From contig JAGLOO010000054.1 of assembly GCA_023138875.1 (NCBI GenBank), positions 1-54,452 of the forward strand: DNA of 54,452 nucleotides. Direction: 5' to 3'. Shown piece by piece: positions 27,835 through 37,696 of this stretch. Positions within the stretch are counted from its first letter, which is position 1; each line of letters opens with the position of its first letter. Made by a program: the position numbers and the translations under genes. This DNA is from Bacteroidales bacterium (GTDB lineage: Bacteria > Bacteroidota > Bacteroidia > Bacteroidales > GCA-2748055). The notes beneath the pieces are model-generated. The model had not been told where the DNA came from. It saw nothing but the letters and a program-made list of their open reading frames with translations, and searched no databases.

Positions 27835-28652
27835 AAACCGTCTGTTTCCTGTTCTTGTTTCAGTATGGACTGAAGGATCTTCCCAACATGGAAAAAGGCT
27901 TTCTTTGAATAGCCAAGGGTGTCCTGTTGAGGTAAAGTTAAGCTTTGATCATATCCCAGAGCCAGTGCGATCTCTCTCATCCTTGTATTACCTGAAGCAT
28001 GGAGAATACAGGGAGATGATCCGGTAACAGTGTTTATTATCCTCGTATTATTAAAATTCAGGTCTTTCAGATCCGGTCTCCTGGTGATAAAATCCTTAAA
28101 CAGAAGGTTGTGGAAAATTTTGCATTCCCAGTCAATATTCATTATGGATCTGTTCCGGATATATATTCCTGTGAAGAGCCTCTGATCAATATCGGTATCA
28201 GCAAGGATATTGTTAACTATCAATTTTTTAAAAAGCCGGCAGGCATAATCAGCCTTGGAGATCCAGGTTCCGGCGTTCAGAAAGTTATAGCTTGTAGGGG
28301 TTCTGGGTGTTGGTTTTTTTGTCCTGTTGAATTCAAGGTTATAGACATTTCCGAAAAATCGCCCCAGTTTTAATGCACCACAAAGAAAAGGAATCTTCAT
28401 GTTGCAGAATTTAGCTTCGATTTCATCAAGACCAGAAAGAAATATCACGTCAAAAGGATCGACTGAAATTATGGTTTCATCGGAAGGAAGGGTTTGAATG
28501 AATTCGTAGATGGAAATAACTTTTTTCCCGGATCCGATCCATTGATCACCCCAACCCAGGATTACAGGATCTATGTTATGACGATGGCATGATTCAATAA
28601 ATAGATCAAAATATGCTTGCTTATCTGTTCCGTAGGCGATAACCGTCGACAT
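27831..28652 (-). CDS. PLOD/procollagen-galactosyltransferase-like glycosyltransferase
   Basis: A 273-residue cytoplasmic protein. Features of the PLOD-type GT domain are visible: N-terminal STVIAYGTDKQAYFDLFIESC, a DxD-like metal site in ISVDPFDVIFLSG, PTSYNFLNAGTWISKA, a DIDQRLFTGIYI segment and a late His in PCILHASGN. Such enzymes move hexoses onto acceptors; in bacteria they are found near surface-polysaccharide genes, which are not present here. It stands alone between TypA (convergent, 4-base overlap) and the MATE transporter. Confidence 0.75.
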   Translation of the reverse strand: MSTVIAYGTDKQAYFDLFIESCHRHNIDPVILGWGDQWIGSGKKVISIYEFIQTLPSDETIISVDPFDVIFLSGLDEIEAKFCNMKIPFLCGALKLGRFFGNVYNLEFNRTKKPTPRTPTSYNFLNAGTWISKADYACRLFKKLIVNNILADTDIDQRLFTGIYIRNRSIMNIDWECKIFHNLLFKDFITRRPDLKDLNFNNTRIINTVTGSSPCILHASGNTRMREIALALGYDQSLTLPQQDTLGYSKKAFFHVGKILQSILKQEQETDGF

Positions 28653-28706
28653 AGCAGTAATGCAATTGCGATATTTTACTAATGTACAATAATTTGAGTC
28701 TTGTTT

Positions 28707-30026
28707 CTACTTTACCTTGCTCAAAACGGCCCGGTTTGACCAGAGACTCATGGTTACCCCCCGGGCCATCATAAAGAGGATAAATGCAAGCCACAGACCA
28801 TGGTTCCCCATGAATTTACCCATTATAATGTATGCAGGGAAAAATACCACCAGCGTAGAAATCAGCATGGCATTGCGCATCTCTTTGCCAGCTGTGGCTC
28901 CGACAAAAATGCCATCCCATAAAAATGCGACATAGGATGCCATTGGAATCATGACCACCCAGAAGAAGTAAGGCTTGGAATTGGAGATTACCTCCGGATT
29001 ATTAGTCAGCAGCCTTAATATGGCATTGCCGCCGGCCAGGTAGAGTATGGTAAAGAATATGCTGATACCAGTACCCCATATGAACAGCAACCTGATGGTG
29101 CGGGTCAAAGACTTCCTGTTATTTGAACCGATAAACTTCCCCGTAAGGGCTTCTGAAGCATGTGCAAATCCATCTATCAGGAATGAGAAGAACATAAAGA
29201 ACTGCATTAATAAGGAATTCACCGCAAGTATGGTATCCTCTCCTTCGGTCATTACATCAGCACTGGCTGACCTGGCAGTGAAAATTGAGAAAACAATCAC
29301 CAGACACATGGTGCGAATAAAAATATCCTGATTTACAGTAAGGAAGTTTTTAAGCTTGCTCCACTGTGTGGCAGCCCTGAATGACCAGTATTTAAAAAGC
29401 TTTCCGAAGTACTTCCTGAAAAAGAAAAGAGCTATAAATAATCCGCTGTACTGGGCGATGACCGTCCCCAGTGCTACTCCATCCGATCCCATCTCCAGTT
29501 TCATCACGAAAATGTAGCTTAATATGATGTTGATGATGTTGGTGCTGACCAGAACCACCATGGGCAATTTTGCATTCTGCATCCCCAGGAAGAAACCCAG
29601 CAATGCAAACTGCCCGAGGGCTGCCGGGGCTGCCCATACCCTGATCCTGAAGTATGCCATTGCAAGCTCCTCCACCCGGGTTTCCCCCTTCAGGACCAGG
29701 AAACTTAAAATTTCGATGGGTCTTTGAAGTAGCAGCAAAATGATGCTCATAACTATGGCAATAAATGCCGCCCTGGAGAAAACCATGATGGTTTCAGGCA
29801 TATCCCTTCTTCCCCATGCCTGTGCGGTAAATCCACTGGTACCCATGCGCAGGAACCCCAGGCTCCAGTAAATAAAATTGAAAATGAGTGATCCCAGTGC
29901 AATGGCTCCAATGTAATCATCCGATTCCAGATGCCCCATTAAAGCCATATCCACTATTCCCAGAAGAGGGATGGAAATATTGCTGATAATATTGGGTATG
30001 GCAAGATCGAGGATCTTCTTATTCAT
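28707..30026 (-). CDS. MATE family multidrug/Na+ antiporter
   Basis: A 439-residue inner-membrane transporter with about 12 hydrophobic helices. N-terminus IPNIISNISIPLLGIVDMALMGHL and the later FLRMGTSGFTAQAWGRRD are characteristic of the DinF/NorM branch of MATE antiporters, which exchange cationic compounds for Na+ or H+. The gene is divergent from the sulfatase. TATCTTCG on the minus strand at 30045-30052 is one mismatch from a -7 element, with no clear -33 box. Confidence 0.93.
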   Translation of the reverse strand: MNKKILDLAIPNIISNISIPLLGIVDMALMGHLESDDYIGAIALGSLIFNFIYWSLGFLRMGTSGFTAQAWGRRDMPETIMVFSRAAFIAIVMSIILLLLQRPIEILSFLVLKGETRVEELAMAYFRIRVWAAPAALGQFALLGFFLGMQNAKLPMVVLVSTNIINIILSYIFVMKLEMGSDGVALGTVIAQYSGLFIALFFFRKYFGKLFKYWSFRAATQWSKLKNFLTVNQDIFIRTMCLVIVFSIFTARSASADVMTEGEDTILAVNSLLMQFFMFFSFLIDGFAHASEALTGKFIGSNNRKSLTRTIRLLFIWGTGISIFFTILYLAGGNAILRLLTNNPEVISNSKPYFFWVVMIPMASYVAFLWDGIFVGATAGKEMRNAMLISTLVVFFPAYIIMGKFMGNHGLWLAFILFMMARGVTMSLWSNRAVLSKVK

Positions 30027-30069
30027 CCGACAAGTTTTATTGGGCGAAGATAATACCTATATTAGTCAG

Positions 30070-31665
30070 ATGCGTAAAAACTCTATTGTGATTATGATTC
30101 AACTCGCTAAGAGCATTTTTTTCGTTGCGGGATTCTTATTCATTACTTTGTATTCATCCTGTACCCGTACTTCTCAAGATAATCCCAACATTATCCTGAT
30201 CATGGTGGATGATCTTGGATTCTCTGATCTTGGCTGTTATGGCAGCGAGATTAAGACACCACGTATAGACGCTCTCGCACAGAACGGACTGCGCTTTACC
30301 CAGTTTTATAATACAGCCAAATGCCATTCATCACGTGTGTCCCTGTTGAGTGGACTCTATTGTAACCAGGCTGGTGACAGCAAACTGAACCGCGCGACCA
30401 CCATTGCAGAAGTTCTTGGGGAGGCAGGATACTTCACTTCCATGACAGGGAAGTGGCACCTGGATAAGGAGCCCACTGATTTTGGCTTTCAGCGTTACTG
30501 GGGACATCTTTCCGGGGCAACCGATTTTTTCAAAGGTGATACCACCTTTCGGCTCAACGGGGAAATTTGGAACGACTTTGATGACGGCTTCTACACCACC
30601 GATGCCAATGTGGATTACTCCATCCAATTCATCGATGAGGCCCTTGCAAACGAAAAACCATTTTTCCATTACATTGCATTCAATGCTCCACATTATCCCC
30701 TGCAGGCTCCCGGAGATGATATAGAGAAGTACTTCGGGACCTATGATATCGGCTGGGAGAAGATCAGGAATAACCGCCTTGAAAAACAAAAACTTCTGGG
30801 CCTTTTCCCGAAAACGATGCATTTACCAGAGCTGCCGGATCATATGCCTGCCTGGGACTCGATCAGTGAAAACCAGCGGGAGTTTGAAAGTTTCCGGATG
30901 AGTGTGTATGCTGCCATGGTGGATCGTGTTGACCAGAATATCGGACGACTGGTAGATTATCTCAATCAGAAAGGGGTGCTGGAAAATACGCTGATCATGA
31001 TCTGTTCTGACAATGGTGCCTGTCCTTTCGAACGAAGCAGAAATCTGGATATTCCGCCGTGGGAAGGAGGATCTTTTTACCTGTACGATGCAAGTTGGGC
31101 CACGGTCGGCAATACACCCCTGCGCCATTACAAACAGACACAGCACGAAGGGGGAATCTCTTCACCCCTGATCATTCATTGGCCTGATCATATAAAAAAC
31201 ACAGGGGATTGGGAGCGTAATCCCGGACACCTGATTGACATAATGGCTACATGCATCAATGTAACAGGCACCAATTACCCCGAGAAAGAAAATGTGGAAC
31301 CTCTTCAGGGGAAGTCTTTGCTCCCTCTGTTTTATGGAGATGAACGCATAGGACATGAAGAACTCTATTTCAGGTTTTATAAGAATCGCGCAATTCGAAA
31401 GGGCGATTGGAAGTTGGTGAGTTTCTACGGCAGTCAATGGGAACTTTACAACATAGCCAGCGACCGGTGCGAGCAACATGATCTTGCCGGGCAACATCCT
31501 GAGTTGGTAAAGGAGCTTTCCAGGCGATGGCATGATATAGCGGAGCAAACAGATAAACTACCAGAAGAGTGGAGGCTGCCGGTCAGCGATCAGCCATCAT
31601 CCAACAATCACCACGAGTGGCACAAACCTCAATTAACCGAGGGATGGGTAAAACCAAATGAATAA
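30070..31665 (+). CDS. Arylsulfatase-family sulfatase with unusual CHSSR signature
   Basis: A 531-residue protein from the ATG at 30070. An upstream start at 29971 would lie inside the divergent MATE gene. The signal is lipoprotein-like (LYSSCTRT). S1-type sulfatase features are clear: NIILIMVDDLGFSDLGCYG (metal aspartates), IVH-like TGKWHLD, MICSDNGACPFE, and HEGGISSPLIIHWP. The modification site reads Cys85-His-Ser-Ser-Arg89, where the usual formylglycine signature is C-x-P/A-x-R. Probably removes sulfate esters from polysaccharides in the periplasm or outer membrane. No anSME or FGE maturase is in the window. Confidence 0.9.
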   Translation: MRKNSIVIMIQLAKSIFFVAGFLFITLYSSCTRTSQDNPNIILIMVDDLGFSDLGCYGSEIKTPRIDALAQNGLRFTQFYNTAKCHSSRVSLLSGLYCNQAGDSKLNRATTIAEVLGEAGYFTSMTGKWHLDKEPTDFGFQRYWGHLSGATDFFKGDTTFRLNGEIWNDFDDGFYTTDANVDYSIQFIDEALANEKPFFHYIAFNAPHYPLQAPGDDIEKYFGTYDIGWEKIRNNRLEKQKLLGLFPKTMHLPELPDHMPAWDSISENQREFESFRMSVYAAMVDRVDQNIGRLVDYLNQKGVLENTLIMICSDNGACPFERSRNLDIPPWEGGSFYLYDASWATVGNTPLRHYKQTQHEGGISSPLIIHWPDHIKNTGDWERNPGHLIDIMATCINVTGTNYPEKENVEPLQGKSLLPLFYGDERIGHEELYFRFYKNRAIRKGDWKLVSFYGSQWELYNIASDRCEQHDLAGQHPELVKELSRRWHDIAEQTDKLPEEWRLPVSDQPSSNNHHEWHKPQLTEGWVKPNE

Positions 31666-31721
31666 AAGCATTCTCCCTTCCCGAGTGTTTCCAGGTCATT
31701 AGCTACAATCGTCATTTCTAT

Positions 31722-31752
31722 TTTGAGAATTCAGAGTAACGGATTATATTTG
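31722..31752 (+). promoter_or_regulatory. Consensus Bacteroidota promoter of the TonB receptor pseudogene
   Basis: TTTG (31722-31725) and TATATTTG (31745-31752) are separated by exactly 19 bases, a full match to TTTG-N19-TAnnTTTG. It directs transcription toward the ATG at 31804. The promoter is intact although the gene behind it is broken. Confidence 0.75.
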
Positions 31753-31803
31753 CGGGAAGTAACACGATAAGTATAAACGTAACACCCTCATTACTCAATT
31801 GAA

Positions 31804-33533
31804 ATGAAAAAGTATCTCCCAACAATTCTGCTATCTCTGTTTGTATACGTATCATCCCATTCCCAAACTGCAATACTCAGCGGTACTGTGTCAGCTGCCG
31901 GAGATCCCGGCCGGGAAGCAAACAATCATCTTTTCCTTTATCGGCTATGAGACCAGGGAGATCGAAATGGATTTCACGGAAAGAGAAGAGAAAGAACTGG
32001 ACATTGAACTTACACCGGGTGCTATTGATCTGTCGGCTGTCACCATTGAAGCCCGACAGCCATTCTCTGCGGCTTCCTCCAGGGCAATCAGGGATTTTGA
32101 CCTGAAAGTGAAACCGGTTAGATCCGCCCAGGATATGCTTCTGATGGTCCCTGGTCTTTATATTGCGCAACATGCCGGGGGCGGGAAGGCCGAACAGATC
32201 TTTATGCGTGGATTTGATGCGGACCACGGCACAGACGTGGGTATCTATGTGGATGGAATGCCGGTGAATATGGTTACACATGGGCATGGACAGGGATATG
32301 CCGATCTGCATTTTATCATTCCGGAGATCATTGACGGACTGGCTGTGTACAAAGGTCCGTATTTCAGCCGGTTCGGGAATTTCGGAACGGCCGGATCGGT
32401 AGATTTCACCACAACAGACCACCCGGAAAGGAACCTGGTCAAACTTGAAGGCGGTATGTTCAATACGGCCAAGGCTACCACCACAGTTCTCAAGATACCA
32501 CTGCAGGTAAACACCAGAGTGCGTATATCGCGGGACAGTATTACTATACGGACGGACCTGTGGAAAATCCCCAGGGTTTTAACCGGGCCAATATTTATGG
32601 AAAGTTTCATACCCATTTAACACCCAGAAGTGAATTGGGGCTTATGATGGGCGCATTTACTTCCGCCTGGAATGCTTCGGGCCAGTTGCCACAGAGGGCC
32701 ATTGACAATGGGCTGATCACCCGGTGGGGTGCCATCGATGACCTGGAAGGAGGAACCACCGGCAGGTACAATATCTCGGTGGATTACCATTTTATGGAAG
32801 GATATGACCATGACTTTCTGATTCAGGCATATATGTCGAGGTATGATTTCAAGTTGTACTCCAATTTCACATTATGGCTGAATGACCCGGTAAACGGGGA
32901 TATGATCGAACAAACAGACCACAGGACCATCCGAGGGCCTCCGGTGCAGAGCTGGGTGCCCGGATCAGCATTGGAAAGAATATCCTTGCCAGCCTGGCCG
33001 GTTGGTATCTTCACATGGAAGAGGAACTTGTATTTATCGGGGATGAAGGAAGTACAGAGATCAGCGGAGAAACCCGCCGGGAGGGAATCGATGCAGAGTT
33101 CCGTATGCAGCTTGCCCGATGGATCTGGGCCGACCTGGACCTGAACCTTTCCGATGGACGTTACCTCAATGAACCGGAAGACGCGAACTATATTCCCCTG
33201 GCACCCCGGTTTACCTCACAGGGCGGACTCAATTTCCGTCATCCTGCAGGGATTGAAACGGCCATTCGTTTTCGACATGTAGGAGACAGACCGGCGAACG
33301 AGGATAATACCATTGTTGTTTACGGTCATTTCATCACAAACATCGTCCTGGGATATCGTTTTCGTGAATTCAGGATTTTTGCCCAGATTGAAAATTTATT
33401 AAACCAGACCTGGAATGAAGCTCAGTTTGATACAGAATCGAGATTGTACTATGAAACTTTACCCGTGTCGGAGTTGCATTTCACACCTGGAAATCCGATC
33501 AACTTCCAGGCGGGGATCAGCTATGAATTCTAG
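31804..33533 (+). pseudogene. TonB-dependent outer-membrane receptor, multiply disrupted
   Basis: A signal peptide (MKKYLPTILLSLFVYVSSHSQ) and start of a carboxypeptidase-regulatory-like domain are followed by a shift of frame near 31900, where some 35 residues seem to be missing. The plug domain is then complete (IFMRGFDADHGTDVGIYVDG, VTHGHGQGYADLHFIIPE). A one-base loss near 32505, apparently a G from a GGG run, moves the barrel to another frame (KHQSAYIAGQYYYTDGP). A third lesion near 32940 changes frame again and much of the middle barrel is absent; the C-terminal barrel ends INFQAGISYEF. Presence of the HGHGQGYADLHF motif marks a distinct receptor subfamily. It is convergent with the 33544-40346 operon, 10 bases apart. 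Confidence 0.85.
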
Positions 33534-33543
33534 AGAGGCCGGA

Positions 33544-34176
33544 TTATGGCAGATTCAGCAGATCCAATCCTTCCATGGCTGAAGTTCCACCGGGAGTATG
33601 CAACAGCGCTTTCTGGAACAGTACTTTTGCTTCCCGGAAATTATTTAATTTAAAATAGGACCACCCCAGCATAGAAAGTGCATCGTAATCAAAAGGATAT
33701 AGATTTACCACCTTTTCAAAGTATTTTTTGGCCACCGCATAATCCTCCTTTCCATAGAATATCAATCCAAGCCTGTGCATGGCAATGGAGTTGTTGGGAC
33801 TTATCTCAAGGATCTGCTCATACTGGTTTATGACCATGGTCCAGTTGCCCATGGCTGCGCCCGGGTAGACTACTCCGAACCTGGGTTCAATGGCATAGGG
33901 CATCAGGGCAATGGCCTTGTTGTAATACGCAATGGATTCAGTAAAGTTACCGGCCTGGTAGCTTAGCCAGCCAAGCCGCAGGTTGATCTCGTAGGACTTT
34001 TCACTATACACTTCTTTAAGGCTGTTAATGGATGATATGATCTCACCGGTTGCTTCCTGGATATAACTTTGCTGGAAAGCGTCTTTGGTCTTCCTGAAAT
34101 CCTGACCTGAGGTAGAGGTGATGCTGAATAATAGACTGATTATTAACATCAGTCTGAACTTTTTTAAAATTGCCAT
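33544..34176 (-). CDS. TPR protein, last gene of the PqqD/ATP-grasp operon
   Basis: A 210-residue exported protein with a signal peptide (LMLIISLLFSITSTSGQ). It has at least four tetratricopeptide repeats (LRLGWLSYQAGNFTESIAYYNKAIAL, MHRLGLIFYGKEDYAVAKKYFEKV, LSMLGWSYFKLNNFREAKVLFQKAL in part). It starts within the end of the barrel gene (13-base overlap), so translation is probably coupled. TPRs suggest a periplasmic protein that binds partner proteins, perhaps the neighbouring barrel protein. Specific role unknown. Confidence 0.8.
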   Translation of the reverse strand: MAILKKFRLMLIISLLFSITSTSGQDFRKTKDAFQQSYIQEATGEIISSINSLKEVYSEKSYEINLRLGWLSYQAGNFTESIAYYNKAIALMPYAIEPRFGVVYPGAAMGNWTMVINQYEQILEISPNNSIAMHRLGLIFYGKEDYAVAKKYFEKVVNLYPFDYDALSMLGWSYFKLNNFREAKVLFQKALLHTPGGTSAMEGLDLLNLP

Positions 34177-35516
34177 GATAATCCTCCGTAGATTGATAAA
34201 GCGTTATATGTAATTATGTTGGTGATATTTCCCTGATCCGGATCCAATGGATAGAACTCACTTCGATTGGAAGTCCACCGCCCTCCGAGGTACACAAGCG
34301 ATCCTTTGTCTGAAACAGGAATTGAGAGTGAGAACTTCACCTTCTTTTCGATTACATCTGAAAAACTGTTGTAAACGATAGCACCGTTGTTTTCAAGATA
34401 ATTTGTCATATCGCCCATCACAGCATTCAGATTAAACCATACCTTTTCCGAGATTGCGAAACCAAACAACAATTCCGGGATGCTCCTGAAGACACCATTT
34501 CCTCCGGTCATTTCATACTGTCCGTTCAGATATCCCCCTGCATATAGATTAAGATTTCCCATGGGATACCAGGTGATTCCAAGTCTGCTTTGTATTTGCT
34601 CTGAATTATTAAGGGTTGCATAGTATCCTTCCAAATGAAGGTCAAATGAACCGATCCCCATTTTAAGTCCGAGCCCGGTTATAAGATCTTTGTAATCCAG
34701 ATACCCGAACAGCACCTGGGAAGAACCTCCCTGGAATCCCTGGCTGACTTCCAGGGGTACCTGGTAATGTCCGCTGATCAGGTGAAATAGCGGGATGATG
34801 GTGAATCCGGATAAGGTTGAAATGCGGGGCGAAAGATAATACTGGTGCTGGTATACATGCTGGTCAGCTGTATAGAACTGGTCGGTGCCATCATTGGAAT
34901 AATGGTGATTGGTTTTCGACAGGTATGTGTATGTATGCAACAGGGAAAATCCAGGTGCAATGCTGTTGGTAAGTGACAGGGAGGCATTGGAATAATGACG
35001 GGTTGTATACTGAACCCCGGGCGGAAAGCCTGAAAACAGCTCCTCAGGATTTGAAAATGCATCATCATTCATGCCCCGGTTGTACAGGTATTCCACTCCG
35101 ATCCTCTCGATGAATTTACTTTTCGGAGCAGGCAATTTAAGGGCAAGATCACCTTTGAATTGCTTTCTCACCACGTTGGCCTGCTCTTTTTGCCCGGAAA
35201 GAATTCTGGAAAAATAGAGGTACTCAAGGGCCACCGGGTCATCCTGGTTCAGGGAAAGGGCTGTGGTAAAATGATCTGCTGCTCTCCTGAAATTCTTTAT
35301 TTCATAACAGGCGATTCCCAGCCTCATCCTCAGGTAGTAGTAGTCGATATCCTGTTTTAATGCAATTTTCCCCACATGGATAAGGCTGTCCCAATCCTGT
35401 TGCAAGTAGAGCCGGTAAGTTTCATTGTTGATCCGGTTAAAATCTGCATCACCCTGGGCCCTTATCCCTGGAGCAATAGAACATAAGAGCCATATGATGG
35501 TGATTAATCTGTACAT
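34164..35516 (-). CDS. Outer-membrane beta-barrel protein with N-terminal TPR
   Basis: A 450-residue protein with a signal peptide (IWLLCSIAPGIRAQ). Residues about 25-120 form TPR-like helices (LRMRLGIACYEIKNFRRAADHF). From about 150 to the end alternating hydrophobic strands with aromatic girdles and a terminal WQF suggest an outer-membrane beta-barrel of about 12-14 strands. It overlaps the preceding transporter-peptidase gene and the following TPR gene by 13 bases each. It may serve as the outer-membrane component of the system encoded by the operon. No family name is recognised with certainty. Confidence 0.75.
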   Translation of the reverse strand: MYRLITIIWLLCSIAPGIRAQGDADFNRINNETYRLYLQQDWDSLIHVGKIALKQDIDYYYLRMRLGIACYEIKNFRRAADHFTTALSLNQDDPVALEYLYFSRILSGQKEQANVVRKQFKGDLALKLPAPKSKFIERIGVEYLYNRGMNDDAFSNPEELFSGFPPGVQYTTRHYSNASLSLTNSIAPGFSLLHTYTYLSKTNHHYSNDGTDQFYTADQHVYQHQYYLSPRISTLSGFTIIPLFHLISGHYQVPLEVSQGFQGGSSQVLFGYLDYKDLITGLGLKMGIGSFDLHLEGYYATLNNSEQIQSRLGITWYPMGNLNLYAGGYLNGQYEMTGGNGVFRSIPELLFGFAISEKVWFNLNAVMGDMTNYLENNGAIVYNSFSDVIEKKVKFSLSIPVSDKGSLVYLGGRWTSNRSEFYPLDPDQGNITNIITYNALSIYGGLSWQF

Positions 35517-37696
35517 GTGGCATCAATGTGAAGGTCCTTTGATTTCACCACAAGTTGTTGAATTCCGTTTTCGTTGATAAGGATGGTGAAATCGAATTTT
35601 TGTAAGATTGTGCCTGCAAGGGTGTTCTGCGCGGAAGAGACAAGCCTTATCTCTGAAGGGGCCATGTCGTTATCGATCCAATCATATTTACACTCGAATT
35701 CTGACCGGAGGAATTTCCAGAAGGGTGCTACCAGGTCCTGTAATCCCAGGAGCGGCTGGTTAAAAATCAGGTTTAACGGATACCTGTCGGAAATGAACAG
35801 GTCCTGGTAAAATCCCTGTTGTACCTGGAATGATGCCAGGAAGAAGTAATACAGCAGGGATTTTTTATTGCCGGTGAAATGGGTGAAATACAACATATTC
35901 CCATCGTTGATGAAGTAGGCCATGGCGCCTGACTGGTGGCATCTTATATAGGAATTGTTATATGGATCTGTGTTGACCTCCCAGGATGATTCTGTTTTTT
36001 CACTGTTTTTCATAACATCAAAGTGGTACCGTTTACCCGGTATAAAGTGGAAAGCGTTGTGTAGAAGATCGTTCCTTTCAATGTTTGATACAAGGTCATT
36101 CAATTTCGGATACTCAAATGACTTCAGGCTGAATCCTTCCTTGCCATGAAGGATATGATAGCTAATGGGGTATTCGAGGGTAACGGATCCGATATAGGGT
36201 GTTTCCTGGACCTGGAAATGCAGGTGCGGATAGGGGGAGCGTCCGGAATTTCCACACCGGCCGATCTCTTCACCCTCCTTGATCGCATCGCCCTCTTTTA
36301 CCTTAATTGACCCTTCTTTTAAATGGCTCAGGGAAGAATAGAGGTCATCATCATGTTTGATGATCAACGTATTTCCCCAGTTATCTTTCAGGTTTACCTC
36401 ACCGATGATGTTGTCCGGAATGCGATCCAGTACAAATTCAATGGTACCATCGGCCGGGGCAAGGATCATCTTATCGTAACAGTAGTAGTCAGTGAGGTGG
36501 TCTCCGCTACCCATGAATTGGTTGTTCTCAGTGTCGGTGATAACGAAATCCCACGCGTGCCGGAATTCATTTTTGTGTGTATACTCTCCCTCATGGGCCT
36601 GAGAGATCGTCCAGGTTCCCAGGAAAGGTAGTTTGATGGCCACTTTGTTATGATGCCGGAAACGCACCACATCATTGTGAAATGCATACAGGTTCTTTTC
36701 CGGAGAGTTATGCTGTATGAGTACTTCGGAGAGATGGATTGACGGCTTGAGCCTGAATTTCAGCGCATAGAGGAATAACAACACCACCAGGTTGAACGGG
36801 AGGGAGTAAATGGGAAGATTGAAAACTACGAGTACCTTCGAAAGACTGATGGTGATCATGGCTACGATGGGGATCAGCAGAATGACCCACAGATAGGAGC
36901 GCTTTGAAGGGATGATAAAGAATCCTCCTATGGCAATGGATGTGAGTATGTAATTGAATCCGATGTAGCTGTAACTGAGTTCAGAAATATCTGCTCCGAT
37001 GATTTCATAAAACAGGTAAGCTGTATAGAAACCAATCAGTGACAATGCAAAAGAGATCCTGGAGAAAAGAAGCAAACCGATGGATAGCAAAATTCCTGAG
37101 AGCAGGTTGTATTGAAACAGGATGGCCCCCAGGGAGATAAAAAATATCCTGAGAGATCTGGGCAGCTGGAGTTGGTTCCACCATTCATAGATCCTGACCA
37201 GGGGATCTCCTCCAATGGTGTAGAGATCATTGAATGTATAGATCCCCCGTTCGCTGATACCTAATGCTGCAAACTCCCTTGTGGCGAGGGTCATGATCCA
37301 GATGGACAGCAGGAAAGGGATCGATAGGAATGGCAGGGCATATTTGCCGATTACCCCCTGCAGGGAAACAGCAATCAGCAGGGTCAGGATGGCCCCCATA
37401 ATAATGATCAGGATAAGGTGCAGATCGGGTTCAAAATATATGCCCAATCCCAGCCCCACCAGCAGGCTGTTGAATCCAAAAACGCCCTTTGAGATGATCT
37501 TTTTGTCAAACCCCAGCATAAAACCGGTCAGGTTGGTAATGATGATAGAGAGGAACCCCAGCATTCCGGCATACAGATCAAAAAAGGTGATCAGCATGAG
37601 GATGACTGCAAAAAGCCTCTGGTCAGAAAAGAATACCTGGCCGTAACTGTTGGGTATGGCCTTAAGGAATAGTTTTATGTCGTTCGAGAGTTTCAA
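35504..37696 (-). CDS. Urea-transporter-like membrane domain fused to M23 peptidase domain
   Basis: A 730-residue protein from a TTG at 37696 that overlaps the stop of the decarboxylase gene (ATTTGA). An ATG at 37831 exists but lies within the upstream gene and adds unlikely sequence. Residues about 15-320 form ten or so helices with the urea-transporter repeats (GVFGFNSLLVGLGLG and GFNYILTSIAIGGFF). Residues about 355-500 are an M23 metallopeptidase with zinc ligands His380-x-x-Asp383 (RHAWDF), LSHL and PHLHF (His491, His493). A C-terminal region of about 200 residues is unassigned. Fusion of the two is unusual. Confidence 0.82.
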   Translation of the reverse strand: MKLSNDIKLFLKAIPNSYGQVFFSDQRLFAVILMLITFFDLYAGMLGFLSIIITNLTGFMLGFDKKIISKGVFGFNSLLVGLGLGIYFEPDLHLILIIIMGAILTLLIAVSLQGVIGKYALPFLSIPFLLSIWIMTLATREFAALGISERGIYTFNDLYTIGGDPLVRIYEWWNQLQLPRSLRIFFISLGAILFQYNLLSGILLSIGLLLFSRISFALSLIGFYTAYLFYEIIGADISELSYSYIGFNYILTSIAIGGFFIIPSKRSYLWVILLIPIVAMITISLSKVLVVFNLPIYSLPFNLVVLLFLYALKFRLKPSIHLSEVLIQHNSPEKNLYAFHNDVVRFRHHNKVAIKLPFLGTWTISQAHEGEYTHKNEFRHAWDFVITDTENNQFMGSGDHLTDYYCYDKMILAPADGTIEFVLDRIPDNIIGEVNLKDNWGNTLIIKHDDDLYSSLSHLKEGSIKVKEGDAIKEGEEIGRCGNSGRSPYPHLHFQVQETPYIGSVTLEYPISYHILHGKEGFSLKSFEYPKLNDLVSNIERNDLLHNAFHFIPGKRYHFDVMKNSEKTESSWEVNTDPYNNSYIRCHQSGAMAYFINDGNMLYFTHFTGNKKSLLYYFFLASFQVQQGFYQDLFISDRYPLNLIFNQPLLGLQDLVAPFWKFLRSEFECKYDWIDNDMAPSEIRLVSSAQNTLAGTILQKFDFTILINENGIQQLVVKSKDLHIDATCTD

